DNA from: Kribbella steppae
Lineage (GTDB): Bacteria; Actinomycetota; Actinomycetes; Propionibacteriales; Kribbellaceae
DNA length: 64,000 bases
Direction of reading: 5' to 3'
Assembly: GCF_004342025.1 (NCBI RefSeq)
Contig: NZ_SLWN01000005.1
Span: 248,001 to 312,000, forward strand
Part shown: piece by piece, positions 25,978-35,108 of the stretch
Layout of the letters: each line of letters begins with the position of its first letter
Position numbering within the stretch: position 1 is the stretch's first letter
Notes under the pieces: model-generated
The model's input: only the letters and a program-made list of their open reading frames with translations
Told to the model about the DNA's origin: nothing
The model's database searches: none
Program-made: the position numbers and the translations under genes

Positions 25978-27366
25978 CTAGTGGATGTTCTCGAGATCGG
26001 CGAGTGAGGTCTCGAGGTGGCCGAGCAGCCGCTGCAGATGCGGGACCGTCCGGCGGCAGCCGACCAGGCCGAAGTGCAACTGGTGGTCGTAGCTGGTCAC
26101 GCTGATGTTCAGCGCCTGCCCGTTCAGCACGATCGACGCCGGGTACATGCCGAGCAGGCGCGACCGGTTCCAGTACAGCGGACTCTCGGCCGGGCCAGGC
26201 ACGTTGGAGATGACCAGGTTGTACGGCGGCGTCGTACGGCCGGCGACTCCGGGCAGGATGGCCGCGGGGCCGGCGACACCGAAGCCGAGGGCGCCGATCA
26301 TCAGGTTCTGCAGCGGGCTGAGTGCGGACAACACACCCTTGCTGTAGCTGGTCGACGTCATGATGCGGCGGATCCGGCGGTCCGGGTCCGCCTCGTCGGT
26401 GGCGAGGTCGGCGATCAAGGTGCTCAGCGAGTTCCCACCACCGGGTGCTTCGGAGCTTCCGCGCAGCGAGACCGGGACCATTGCCGTCAACGCCTTGTCC
26501 GGCAGGGCGTTCAGCTCGAGCAGATAGTTGCGCAGGGCACCTGAACACATCGCCAGCATCACGTCGTTGAGGGTCGCGCCGGTGATCGCGCGAACCTTCT
26601 CCAGCCGCTCGATCGGCCACGACTGCGCGGCGAACCGGCGGGCCCCGGTGATCGATTGGTTGAAGATCGTCCGCGGTGCCTGGAACGGCACCGTCGAATG
26701 CAGCAGGCTCTTCAACCCGACCGGCGTGAGGCCGGCCAGATCGGCCAGCAGCCGGCCCGCAGTCCCCGGCATGCGGGCGACCGTCGTCAGCAACCCGTCG
26801 GCAGTCCCGGACGACTCGGCAGCCGCCGGCAGGGCGAAGGTCGCGGGCATCCCGGTGCGGGCCGGGTCGGTGGTCAGAGTGTCCTGCATCCAGCGCAGTG
26901 CGGTCACGCCGTCGATCATCGAGTGGTGGACCTTGCTGTAGAGCGCGAACCGGCGACCCTCCACACCCTCGATCAGCTGCATCTCCCACAGCGGCCGGCG
27001 CCGGTCCAGCTGCGTGCCGTGCAGCCGGCTGGTGAGCTCGAACAACTCCCTGAACCGCCCCGGCCGCGGCAGCGCCGACAACCGCACGTGGTACTCGAGA
27101 TCGATCTCGTCGTCCTGCTCCCAGGACCAGTACCCGAAGTCGAGCGCCCGGTTCCGGACCCGGCGGCCGAACAACGGATTGACCGAAGGCGCCGCGACCA
27201 TCTCGTGGTAGAGCCGTGACAGGTAGTCCCGGGAGCCTTCGGGGAACACGTGGTCCCGGCCGGCCCCCTCGGGCAGCTCGAACAGCATCAGCCCGCCGAC
27301 ATGCATCGCCTGTTCGCGCGTCTCGCCGAGCAAGAACATCGCATCCAGCGGCCCCACCGCGGTCAT
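25978..27366 (-). CDS. wax ester synthase/diacylglycerol acyltransferase (WS/DGAT)
   Basis: 462 residues, the normal length. The catalytic HHxxxDG motif is HHSMIDG at 147-153; RPLWE and the C-terminal LNDVMLA and NVPGP segments are family marks. It makes triacylglycerol or wax esters from acyl-CoA. The start codon lies inside a long inverted repeat (27363-27449), which could limit translation or transcription. Confidence 0.93.
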   Translation of the reverse strand: MTAVGPLDAMFLLGETREQAMHVGGLMLFELPEGAGRDHVFPEGSRDYLSRLYHEMVAAPSVNPLFGRRVRNRALDFGYWSWEQDDEIDLEYHVRLSALPRPGRFRELFELTSRLHGTQLDRRRPLWEMQLIEGVEGRRFALYSKVHHSMIDGVTALRWMQDTLTTDPARTGMPATFALPAAAESSGTADGLLTTVARMPGTAGRLLADLAGLTPVGLKSLLHSTVPFQAPRTIFNQSITGARRFAAQSWPIERLEKVRAITGATLNDVMLAMCSGALRNYLLELNALPDKALTAMVPVSLRGSSEAPGGGNSLSTLIADLATDEADPDRRIRRIMTSTSYSKGVLSALSPLQNLMIGALGFGVAGPAAILPGVAGRTTPPYNLVISNVPGPAESPLYWNRSRLLGMYPASIVLNGQALNISVTSYDHQLHFGLVGCRRTVPHLQRLLGHLETSLADLENIH

Positions 27367-27449
27367 GGGGCCTCCCGGCCTGGACTGAGGAGTGGAGGGA
27401 GCGCAGCGACCGGAGCGACGAGGGAAGGCCGGGAGTCAAAGCCCCATGA
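27363..27449. repeat. long two-part inverted repeat over the WS/DGAT start
   Basis: TCATGGGGC (27363-27371) + CTCCCGGCCT (27372-27381) are the reverse complement of AGGCCGGGAG (27426-27435) and GCCCCATGA (27441-27449), with a 5-nt bulge in the right arm. The loop carries GGAGCG/GCGACC-type repeats often seen in actinobacterial intergenic elements. The rest of 27450-27631 shows nothing recognisable. Confidence 0.7.
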
Positions 27450-27631
27450 CCCGCCGCGCCGGAGGCGTGGCATCAATACGGTCATTCGTCCTCCCGCTCC
27501 CGACCAGGTCCCGGCACTTCATCGTCGCCGCCGGGATCGAGGTCGTCTACACCTCCCCAACACCCTTCACCCAGATTTGGTGACCGCCTCAGCAACTGAA
27601 GCGACAACTGTCGGACGTCGGGTGCCGCGGG

Positions 27632-29056
27632 TCAGTCGAGGGGGCGGTAGTTGACGCCGATGGCCTCGATCCGGGCCAGGTGCGGGCGGAGCCGGGTGAG
27701 GAACTCGTCGTACGACGTCTTGGGCGAGCCCCAGGCGCGTTCGGCGAAGGCGGACAGCCGCGGCAGCAGCATGTAGCCGACCTGCTCCGGGCCCTCCATG
27801 TACTCGGTCCAGATCTGGCACTGGGTGCCGACGATGCGGGCCTCCTCCTCGGCGGAGAGACCGGCCGGGATCACCTCGAAGTCGTAGACCTTCTCCAGCG
27901 GGATGAAGTTGCCGATCGCGAGCGGCTCGGTCTTCGGGTCGCCCTGGTAGTAGTCGAAGTACACCGACTCGCACGGCGCCATCACGGTCTCGTGGCCGGC
28001 CTTCACGGCGATCTCGCCACGCTCGGCGCTCCGCCAGGCCATGATGACCGCGTCCTTCGGGCAGTCGGTCTCGACCATCTCGTCCCAGCCGACCAGCCGG
28101 CGACCCTCCTCGGCGAGCACCTCCGCGACCTGCGCGGTGAACCAGCCCTGCAGCTGCCCGGCCTCGGTCAGCCCGAGCTCGGCCTGCCGCTTCTGCGCTG
28201 CGTCCGCCTCGGTCCACTGGACCGACGGGCACTCGTCGCCGCCGAGGTGGATGTACGGGCTGGGGAAGATCTCCAGCACCTCACGCAGCACGGTCCGGAC
28301 GAACTCGACCGTCTCGTCGTTGACGTTCAGGACGTCGTCGCTGATACCCCAGATCTGCCGGACCCCGAGCTGGGTGTCCGGGAAGTTGCCGAGCTCCGGG
28401 TACGCCGCGATCGCGGCCTGCATGTGACCCGGCAGGTCGATCTCCGGGACCACGGTGATCCCCCGCTCGGCGGCGTACGCGACGATCTCGCGCAGGTCGT
28501 CCTTGGTGTAGAACCCGCCGTGCCGCTGGCCGTCGTACTCGAACTCGGTCTGGTGGTGGGTCATCTTGCCGACCATCGACTGGTCCCGCCAGGCGCCGAT
28601 CTCGGTGAGCCTCGGGTACGCGTCGATCTGGACCCGCCAGCCCTGGTCGTCGGTGAGGTGCAGGTGCAGCACGTTCAGCCGGTGCAGGGCGATCACGTCG
28701 AGCACCTTGAGGACGAAGTCCTTCGGCATGAAGTGCCGGGCGACGTCGAGCATCATCCCGCGCCAGCCGAACCGCGGCGCGTCCGCGATCCGGACGGCCG
28801 GCACCGCGACCTTGCCGTCCTCGGCCGGTACGGCGGCATCCAGCAGCTGCTCGTAGGTCGTCTCGGCGTGCCGGAGCGCATCCTCGGAACCGGCCGAGAG
28901 CCGAGCACCGTCCGGAGTCACGTCGATGCGGTACTCGGTCTCACCGAGGTTCTCCACCACCGTCCGGACCGCGTCGGCCGCCGGATCCTCACTGATCCAC
29001 TGACCTTCGGTGACGGTGAGTTCGCGCGGGGCAGGGACGATCGCGATGTCGGGCAT
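27632..29056 (-). CDS. beta-N-acetylhexosaminidase (GH20)
   Basis: 474 residues. The GH20 catalytic Asp-Glu pair is D274-E275 in HLGGDECPSVQW; RHFMPKDFVLKVLD, HLTDDQGWR and VPEIDLPGH are conserved active-site loops. It cleaves terminal GlcNAc or GalNAc, for example from chitobiose. There is no signal peptide, so it works inside the cell on imported sugars. Two inverted repeats lie upstream. Confidence 0.93.
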   Translation of the reverse strand: MPDIAIVPAPRELTVTEGQWISEDPAADAVRTVVENLGETEYRIDVTPDGARLSAGSEDALRHAETTYEQLLDAAVPAEDGKVAVPAVRIADAPRFGWRGMMLDVARHFMPKDFVLKVLDVIALHRLNVLHLHLTDDQGWRVQIDAYPRLTEIGAWRDQSMVGKMTHHQTEFEYDGQRHGGFYTKDDLREIVAYAAERGITVVPEIDLPGHMQAAIAAYPELGNFPDTQLGVRQIWGISDDVLNVNDETVEFVRTVLREVLEIFPSPYIHLGGDECPSVQWTEADAAQKRQAELGLTEAGQLQGWFTAQVAEVLAEEGRRLVGWDEMVETDCPKDAVIMAWRSAERGEIAVKAGHETVMAPCESVYFDYYQGDPKTEPLAIGNFIPLEKVYDFEVIPAGLSAEEEARIVGTQCQIWTEYMEGPEQVGYMLLPRLSAFAERAWGSPKTSYDEFLTRLRPHLARIEAIGVNYRPLD

Positions 29057-29070
29057 CCGGACTCCAAGGA

Positions 29071-29169
29071 AGGATCGAATTACGTCAGAACGATCCTATA
29101 AGCGGGAATCGACCGACGTCTATGTTCGGAAGTGCGTACAACTCGATTGCTGAGAACGTTGCCGAACAT
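29071..29169. promoter_or_regulatory. two inverted repeats between GH20 and MFS genes
   Basis: AGGATCG (29071-29077)/CGATCCT (29091-29097) lies over the likely GH20 promoter; ATGTTCGG (29122-29129)/CCGAACAT (29162-29169) stands 40 bp apart centre to centre, about four helical turns, and could bind a dimer that loops DNA. Both are in the divergent promoter region. Confidence 0.5.
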
Positions 29170-29216
29170 CCAGAATCAACCTGCCTTCCCGGTCAGGTTG
29201 ATGAGAGGGTGTGCCC

Positions 29217-30443
29217 GTGGCCACCGACCAGCGACCTGCCGATCTACAGCGGACGACACTGCAGGTCCTGGTGGCCAGCAACGCAATGGGCGGGGTGGCG
29301 ACGGCCAGTGGGTTCGCGGTGGCCGGTCTGCTGGCGGAGAACGTCTCGGGGTCGACCTCGCTGGCCGGACTGGTAGCCACGTCGACCACTCTGGGTGCTG
29401 CGCTGCTCGCCGTACCGCTGGCTCGGATGGCACGGTCGCATGGTCGTCGCGTGTCGTTGTCGACCGGCTACTTGATCGCCTTCGCCGGTGCACTTCTCAC
29501 CATCGTCGCGGCCCAGGTTGGTTCACTCGCCCTGCTGCTGTTCGCCGGGTGTCTCTTCGGTAGCGGCTCGGCGTCCAACCTGCAGTCCCGGTACGCCGCG
29601 ACCGACGCTGCCGAACCGGACCGCGTCGCCCGCTCCCTCGCCATCGTCGTCTGGGCCACCACCGTCGGTGTGGTCATCGGCCCGAACCTGACCGGAATCG
29701 GCGGCACGCTCGGTACGTCGCTCGGCCTCTTGGCGCTCGCCGGCCCGTACATCTTCTCCGTGTTCGCGTTCGGCATCAGCGTGGCCACAGTGTGGTTCGG
29801 CCTGCGCCGACTGCACCAGGTCACGCCCAGGGTGAAGCTGGAGAGGCAGCCACTCGCGGCCACCTTCCGTCTGGTCATGGCCATCCCACACGCCCGGCTC
29901 GGCCTGCTGTCCATCGCAACTGCTCACGCGGTGATGGTCGGAGTGATGTCGATGACGTCGGTTCACCTGACACACCACGGCGCCTCGTTGACGATCGTCG
30001 GCTTCGTCCTGAGCGGTCACGTCGCCGGCATGTTCGCCCTGTCCCCGCTGACGGGCTGGATGGCCGATCGCCTCGGCCGCATCCCCACCATCGGCATCGG
30101 CCTCGGAGTACTGGCCATCGCGATGACCCTCGCGGCACTCGCACCCGACGACGCGCACAGCCTGACCGGGTTGGCCCTGTTCCTGCTGGGCCTCGGCTGG
30201 TCCGCCTGCCTGGTCGCCGGATCCACCCTGCTGTCCCGTTCGGTCCCCGAGGACATCCGCACGTCAGCGCAGGGTCTCTCCGACCTCACCATGGGCGCGC
30301 TCGCCTCGATCGCCGGCATCGCCTCCGGCCCGGTCCTCGCCTACTTCGGCTTCCACTGGCTCGCGGTCGGCTGCGGCCTGCTCCTCGTCCCGGTCGCGAT
30401 CCTCGCCGCGGTCACACCCCAACGCTTGCCTCAGACAACATAA
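29217..30443 (+). CDS. major facilitator superfamily transporter
   Basis: 408 residues, 12 predicted membrane helices. The A-like loop LARMARSHGRR and the second-half GWMADRLGRIP match MFS drug or metabolite transporters. GAGAGGG is 7 nt before GTG 29217. Divergent from the intracellular GH20, but no functional link can be proven. Confidence 0.85.
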   Translation: MATDQRPADLQRTTLQVLVASNAMGGVATASGFAVAGLLAENVSGSTSLAGLVATSTTLGAALLAVPLARMARSHGRRVSLSTGYLIAFAGALLTIVAAQVGSLALLLFAGCLFGSGSASNLQSRYAATDAAEPDRVARSLAIVVWATTVGVVIGPNLTGIGGTLGTSLGLLALAGPYIFSVFAFGISVATVWFGLRRLHQVTPRVKLERQPLAATFRLVMAIPHARLGLLSIATAHAVMVGVMSMTSVHLTHHGASLTIVGFVLSGHVAGMFALSPLTGWMADRLGRIPTIGIGLGVLAIAMTLAALAPDDAHSLTGLALFLLGLGWSACLVAGSTLLSRSVPEDIRTSAQGLSDLTMGALASIAGIASGPVLAYFGFHWLAVGCGLLLVPVAILAAVTPQRLPQTT

Positions 30444-30445
30444 GT

Positions 30446-30695
30446 GACGGACCGGGCGCCGGGCTGGGTCGACCACCAGCGACAGGTGCTCGGAGAGCTC
30501 GATCCAGCCCCAGGCCACGACCTGGCCGTCGTCCTCCCACAGCGCCGTCCGCCAGGTGTCCTCCCGGCCGAGCATCGAGGTGCGCTCCCAGGCGAGGTCG
30601 CCGATGTGCAGGCGGGACCGCTCACTCCAGGTCCGCTGGACCAACTCCTGCATTGCCCGCAGGTCCTCGGGACCCGCGTAGTCACGTCGCCGCAT
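30446..30695 (-). pseudogene. truncated GNAT acetyltransferase, N-terminal fragment
   Basis: From ATG 30695 the frame reads MRRRDYAGPEDLRAMQELVQ ... WRTALWEDDGQVVAWGW ... LSLVVDPARR, the first ~80 residues of a GNAT family protein. The homology then stops: the acetyl-CoA loop is absent and the frame runs antisense into the MFS gene. The fragment cannot be an active enzyme. Confidence 0.65.
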
Positions 30696-30749
30696 CCCGC
30701 AGACTGTACGGCCATGGCCCGGTCGGGCCGGCAGCTATGGTCTAGCGAT

Positions 30750-31445
30750 GTGAGCATCGCGGACGGTGGGATCCCGAGTCCCAATATCTGGCAGCACCCG
30801 AAGGTGTACGAGGTCGAGAACCGGGCGGTGGACCCGGACGGGGTGATCGAACCGGCCATGCGGGCGATCCGGGACTGGGCCGGGACGACGGTGCTCGACA
30901 TCGGGTGCGGGACCGGGTTCCACCTGCCGATGTTCGCCGCGACCGCGACCCGGGTGATCGGCGTCGAACCCCATGGCGCGCTGGCCGAGGCGGCGCGGCG
31001 TCGTACTGGACGTCTGGGCAATGTCGAGGTGCGGCAGGGTACGGCGCAGCGGTTGCCGGTGCCGGATGCGTCGATCGACGTGATGCACGCGCGGTGGGCG
31101 TACTTCTTCGGGCCGGGCTGTGAACCGGGTCTGGCCGAGCTGGACCGGGTGATGCGGCGCGGCGGAACCGCGTTCGTGATCGACAACGACGGCAGCCGGT
31201 CGACATTCGGTCGCTGGTTCAGTGCGGCGTACCCGATGATCCAACCGCCCGTGGTGGAACGGTTCTGGACCGCGCGCGGCTGGCACCGGACGCAACTGGA
31301 CATGGGCTGGCGGTTCGAGAGCCGGGCGGACTTCGAGGCGGTGGTCCGGATCGAGTTCACCCCGGCCGACGCCGAGCGGATCATCGCCTCCCATCCCGGT
31401 GCCGAGGTCGACTACGCGATCAACCTGTGGAGCCGAACCTTCTGA
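30750..31445 (+). CDS. class I SAM-dependent methyltransferase
   Basis: 231 residues. Motif I VLDIGCGTGFHLPMF binds S-adenosylmethionine; GVEPHGALAEAA and LPVPDASIDVMHARWAYFF are the following motifs of the Methyltransf_11 type. The substrate is unknown. TATGGT is 8 nt before the GTG; a longer in-frame reading from ATG 30714 is possible. Confidence 0.85.
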   Translation: MSIADGGIPSPNIWQHPKVYEVENRAVDPDGVIEPAMRAIRDWAGTTVLDIGCGTGFHLPMFAATATRVIGVEPHGALAEAARRRTGRLGNVEVRQGTAQRLPVPDASIDVMHARWAYFFGPGCEPGLAELDRVMRRGGTAFVIDNDGSRSTFGRWFSAAYPMIQPPVVERFWTARGWHRTQLDMGWRFESRADFEAVVRIEFTPADAERIIASHPGAEVDYAINLWSRTF

Positions 31446-31547
31446 ACATCTTCTGAAACGGCGCGCGGCGACGGCTGCGAGCGGACCTCGGCCCCCATAG
31501 GGTTGACGGACCACTCGACGGGGCCACTGGGGAGGCGCCAGCCACGG

Positions 31548-32099
31548 ATGGACGGACTGCTGCTCGAAGGAATACCTGGTCTGCCGGAGAAAGTTCTGAT
31601 CGAGGTAGGTGAGCAGCGAGCCCTGGTGATGCCCACCGCCGCCGCGGCCCGCCACCTGGCCGACCTGGTGATCGGCGTGGAGGATCCGCCGGACGGTGCA
31701 GTGGTCAAGACCGGCGGTGCGGTTCGGCTGGTGCCTGCCGAAGGCGGACTGCTTCCACACCTGACTGTGCTCGGCAATGTGATCCACGGGCACACCGTGG
31801 CTCACCGCGTGACCCGTCAGGCCGCCAAGGAGCTCAGCACCCAGACAGCGAAGTGGTGCGGCTTGGAGGACGTACAGGCCCGCTACCCGCACGAGATCAC
31901 GCCGGGCCGTCGTCGACTGGCCGGTGTGGCCAGAGCACTCCGTGCAGACCCGCGGGTGATCGTGCTGGAAGACGCCGGCGGCCTGCCGACCTGGGGATCT
32001 CTCTTGAGCCTCCAGTCCAATCCCGAACTCAAGAGAGCCGCACTGTTGCTCATCACAACCGACGCTGGGCGTACGACGGGCTTCGGCGATGACGAGTAG
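31548..32099 (+). CDS. degenerate ABC ATPase-like protein (pseudo-MalK)
   Basis: 183 residues that line up with an ABC ATPase but lack its catalysis. The Walker A place reads LVMPTAAAARHLADLVIG, with no Gly-Lys-Ser/Thr; the Q-loop region is GGLLPHLTVLGNVIHG; the signature is YPHEITPGRRRLAGVARALR in place of LSGGQ; Walker B ends VIVLEDAG rather than LDEP; and the H-loop His is a Thr (LLLITTDAG). It therefore should not hydrolyse ATP alone. It overlaps the lipoprotein gene by 11 bp and leads the operon. GGGGAGG precedes ATG 31548. A shared MsiK-type ATPase elsewhere could partner it (inference). Confidence 0.8.
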   Translation: MDGLLLEGIPGLPEKVLIEVGEQRALVMPTAAAARHLADLVIGVEDPPDGAVVKTGGAVRLVPAEGGLLPHLTVLGNVIHGHTVAHRVTRQAAKELSTQTAKWCGLEDVQARYPHEITPGRRRLAGVARALRADPRVIVLEDAGGLPTWGSLLSLQSNPELKRAALLLITTDAGRTTGFGDDE

Positions 32100-33336
32100 T
32101 CGTCGGGCGTTCCTGGGGGCAGCAACGACGCTCTTGGTCGCGGGGTGTTCGAGTGATGTCCTCGGCCTGCGTCGCAGTGTGCGCGTTGCGGTGAGCTGGA
32201 GCGGCCAGGAGTTGCGGGCGTTCCACGACGTCCTCGACGGCCTCGGCAAGCTGGACTACCCGGTGGAGGTCGTACCACTCGGCGACGACATCTCCACGGC
32301 CTTCGGCGCGCGCTCTACTCGCCGGCCGGACATCGTGATGCTGCCGCAGCCCGGACTGGTCCCCCGGCACCTCCACAACCTCGAGCCCATCCCGAATGAC
32401 CTTGCTGATCGTGGACGAGCCCATCTGTGGGCTGAACTCTTGGTTCACGACGGGACGACGTACGGGGTGCCGTTCAAGACGGCACACAAGTCTGCGGTCT
32501 GGTACCGCCCTTCGGTGTTTCAGGAGGTCGGCGTACAGCCGCCACGGCTCTGGTCGGAGTGGCTTGAAGTCAACCGATCGCTGTCTCTTGCCGGCGTCCG
32601 GCCGCTGTCATTGGCTGCCGGGGATGGCTGGGTGCTCACCGACTTCTTCGAGAACGTTCTGCTCGGCATAGCGCCTGCTGTCTATTCAGCACTCGCGACA
32701 GCCGACGACCCACGGCCGTCACGCGAGCCGCAGATCGCTGCCGCGCTTCGGTTGCTGGGGACGATGTGGTCGGCGCCGGAAGCACTGGCAGGTGGTGTGG
32801 ATCGGTCGCTCGTGCAGCAGTTCCCTGATGCAGTCGTCGAGGTCTTCGGACACCGCAGAGCAGCCATGGTGCTGGCTTCCGACTTCGCAGAGCCTGTGGT
32901 GCGGTCGTTCGCCGCCGACCCTGACGACGTCGGCCTCTTCACCTTCCCACCACTCGCGCCGGGTGCGGCAGCGCCTGTCGTCGTGGCCGGTGACGTGATG
33001 GTGCTGCCGAAACCTACGTCTGACGACGCCCTCGATCTGGTACGACGACTTGCCGCACCAACAGCTGTGGATCCGTGGATCAAGGAGGGCGGGTTCCTGG
33101 TCGACGGACGCGTGTCCGGCTACTCCCCCGAGCTCACCAGGCTTGCCGAGCAGTTGTCCGGGCCGGGCGGACTGCTGCAGTTCGACCTGTCCGACCGACT
33201 GGGACGACTCGGAGACATCAATGGGCTGTGGCGAGTCCTCACCGACTTCCTCGTCCGTATCGGCGACCGCGGCAGTCACGTCGTACCGGACGCTGTGGAC
33301 GCGGCGATGACCGAACTGCGGGCGGTGGAGGGCTGA
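32089..33336 (+). CDS. ABC transporter solute-binding lipoprotein
   Basis: 415 residues. The N-terminus MTSSRRAFLGAATTLLVAGC combines a twin-arginine motif with a lipobox (LVAGC, lipid-modified Cys20). The remainder resembles family 1 sugar-binding proteins (DIVMLPQPG, TYGVPFKTAHKSAVWYRP, W-rich hinge, LWRVLTDF near the end). It would be anchored to the outer face of the membrane and deliver a sugar or similar ligand. Its stop overlaps the permease start (TGATG). Confidence 0.85.
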   Translation: MTSSRRAFLGAATTLLVAGCSSDVLGLRRSVRVAVSWSGQELRAFHDVLDGLGKLDYPVEVVPLGDDISTAFGARSTRRPDIVMLPQPGLVPRHLHNLEPIPNDLADRGRAHLWAELLVHDGTTYGVPFKTAHKSAVWYRPSVFQEVGVQPPRLWSEWLEVNRSLSLAGVRPLSLAAGDGWVLTDFFENVLLGIAPAVYSALATADDPRPSREPQIAAALRLLGTMWSAPEALAGGVDRSLVQQFPDAVVEVFGHRRAAMVLASDFAEPVVRSFAADPDDVGLFTFPPLAPGAAAPVVVAGDVMVLPKPTSDDALDLVRRLAAPTAVDPWIKEGGFLVDGRVSGYSPELTRLAEQLSGPGGLLQFDLSDRLGRLGDINGLWRVLTDFLVRIGDRGSHVVPDAVDAAMTELRAVEG

Positions 33337-35108
33337 TGGGCTTGCAGAGCAACGGCCTGTCGCTCGAGGTCGTCGGCCGCGAGGTGAGCGGTCGCCCGGT
33401 GCCCGGCAAGCCACGCCGGCCGTCGGGCCCCTATCTGCTCGGCCTGCCGGCGTTGCTGTTGAGCTGTCTGCTGTTGATCCCGATCGGGGTGACGGTGGTC
33501 GCGGCATTTCGGACACCGAGCGGTTTCGGGTTCGGGAACTTCGCGGTGATGGGCGATCCGGACGCATTACGGGCCGTGGGCAACAGTCTGATCTGGGTCG
33601 CGGTCGCGTTCGGACTGGTGGTGGTCGGGTTCTTCCTGGCCCTGTTGAGTTATCGGCTGCCCGGACTCACGTCGTTCCTGCAGCCGGCGCTGGTGATCCC
33701 GTTCGCGGTGTCGGTGCTGGTGTCGGGTGCGACCTTCCGGCTGATCTTCGACCCGGCACCCGAACGCGGCACCGTGACGGCGGTCTGGACGTCCCTGTTC
33801 GGGGAGAGCCCGGTCTGGCTCGGTCCCGGCCTGGTCTGGCTCGTCCTGGTGTCCGCCTTCGGCTGGACCTGGCTCGGGTACGTCGTCTCGTTGTTCCGTG
33901 CCGGTCTGGACGCGATACCCGACGACGTGAGCCGCACGATCGCCGCGGAAGGTGTCACCGGGTGGCGGCGGCTGTTCGCGTTGGAGATCCCGCTGCTCCG
34001 GCCGATCACCGGTGTGGTGACGCTGACCCTCGTGATCGCAGCAGTCCGGGTCTTCGACCTGGTGCTGATCGTCGTACCTGGGCCCATGCAGCGCTCTGCC
34101 GACGTACTCGGTCTGAACTGGTGGCGTGCCACGACGACGGGCGACGACTCGGGTCGTACTGCGGCTCTCGGTGTGGTGCTGTTCGCGATCGTGGCTGCGG
34201 TCGGCGTGGTCGGCGTACGGGGTCTGCGTCGGCGCCGGTGGGCGATGCCGGTGACTGTGGTGACACCCGACCCGACACTGGGTCGTCCGAAGCCCAGCAA
34301 GCGAGTACGGCGTATCGGGTGGACTGTCGGCTTCGCGGTCAGCCTGGTGTGGATCCTGCCGGCTGTGGTGTTGGTTGCCACCGCGCTGCACTCTCCACGC
34401 GAGGCAGGACTGCGAGGCTGGTGGTCGTTGTCGGGCCTTGGGTTCTCGTCATTCGCTGCCGCTGCGAATGTCGGGCTGTTCCGGGCGTTGCTGTCGACGG
34501 TGCTGATCGCCGGCGCGGCAACAGCCGTGTTGCTGGTAATCGCCGTACCGACTGCCTATCTGGTCGCGTGGGGTGGGCTGCCGCAGTGGTTGGGGCGTGT
34601 GGTGACGTCTGTGTTCGTCGTGCTGGCAGTGACGCCTGTGCAGATGTACGCCGCTCCGTTGCGAGATGCGATCGGTGCGGCGGGGTTGGCCGGGTCGCGG
34701 ATCGCATTGGCCTTGGTACACGCGGCTGCTGGTCTGCCGTTCGCCGTCCTGCTGTTGCGGTCTGCGTTCGCGTCGGCGCCACCTGCGTTGGTGTCCGAGG
34801 CCTTGCAGGGTCCTGCGCGACAGAGCGCCGTACTGGCGACTGTCCAGCGGACGTATCGGCCCGCACTAGTTGCTGTCGCGGTGTTGGAGTTCGCACTGGT
34901 GTGGAACGACTTCATCGTCGGCTTCCTGATCAGCGGCCCGGGTACGACGCCGTTGTCGCTGGTGTTGTGGGGTGAGGCTCGGCAGTTCTCCGCCTCGGCC
35001 GGGAGCGTCGCTGCTGCTGGTGTGGTTGCTTCCGTCGTACCCGTGGTGCTGCTGCTGACGTTCTGGCGAACAGTGGTGCGTGGACTGACTGCGGGGAGCA
35101 GACCATGA
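33336..35108 (+). CDS. fused MalF-MalG-type ABC importer permease
   Basis: 590 residues, about twice a normal sugar permease. The first half has six membrane helices and an EAA loop (AAEGVTGWRRLFALEIPLLR, about 205-225). A basic linker (RPKPSKRVRRIG, about 310) leads to a second six-helix unit with its own EAA loop (SEALQGPARQSAVLATVQRT). Both loops normally contact ATPase subunits. A single-chain heterodimer is unusual, because MalF and MalG are almost always separate. ATGA overlap with the TPR gene. Confidence 0.85.
   Translation: MGLQSNGLSLEVVGREVSGRPVPGKPRRPSGPYLLGLPALLLSCLLLIPIGVTVVAAFRTPSGFGFGNFAVMGDPDALRAVGNSLIWVAVAFGLVVVGFFLALLSYRLPGLTSFLQPALVIPFAVSVLVSGATFRLIFDPAPERGTVTAVWTSLFGESPVWLGPGLVWLVLVSAFGWTWLGYVVSLFRAGLDAIPDDVSRTIAAEGVTGWRRLFALEIPLLRPITGVVTLTLVIAAVRVFDLVLIVVPGPMQRSADVLGLNWWRATTTGDDSGRTAALGVVLFAIVAAVGVVGVRGLRRRRWAMPVTVVTPDPTLGRPKPSKRVRRIGWTVGFAVSLVWILPAVVLVATALHSPREAGLRGWWSLSGLGFSSFAAAANVGLFRALLSTVLIAGAATAVLLVIAVPTAYLVAWGGLPQWLGRVVTSVFVVLAVTPVQMYAAPLRDAIGAAGLAGSRIALALVHAAAGLPFAVLLLRSAFASAPPALVSEALQGPARQSAVLATVQRTYRPALVAVAVLEFALVWNDFIVGFLISGPGTTPLSLVLWGEARQFSASAGSVAAAGVVASVVPVVLLLTFWRTVVRGLTAGSRP

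Noticed and set aside
25370..27439. 689-residue minus-strand frame over the VOC and WS/DGAT genes
   Set aside because: Shadow frame; the WS/DGAT reading with HHSMIDG is the real one.
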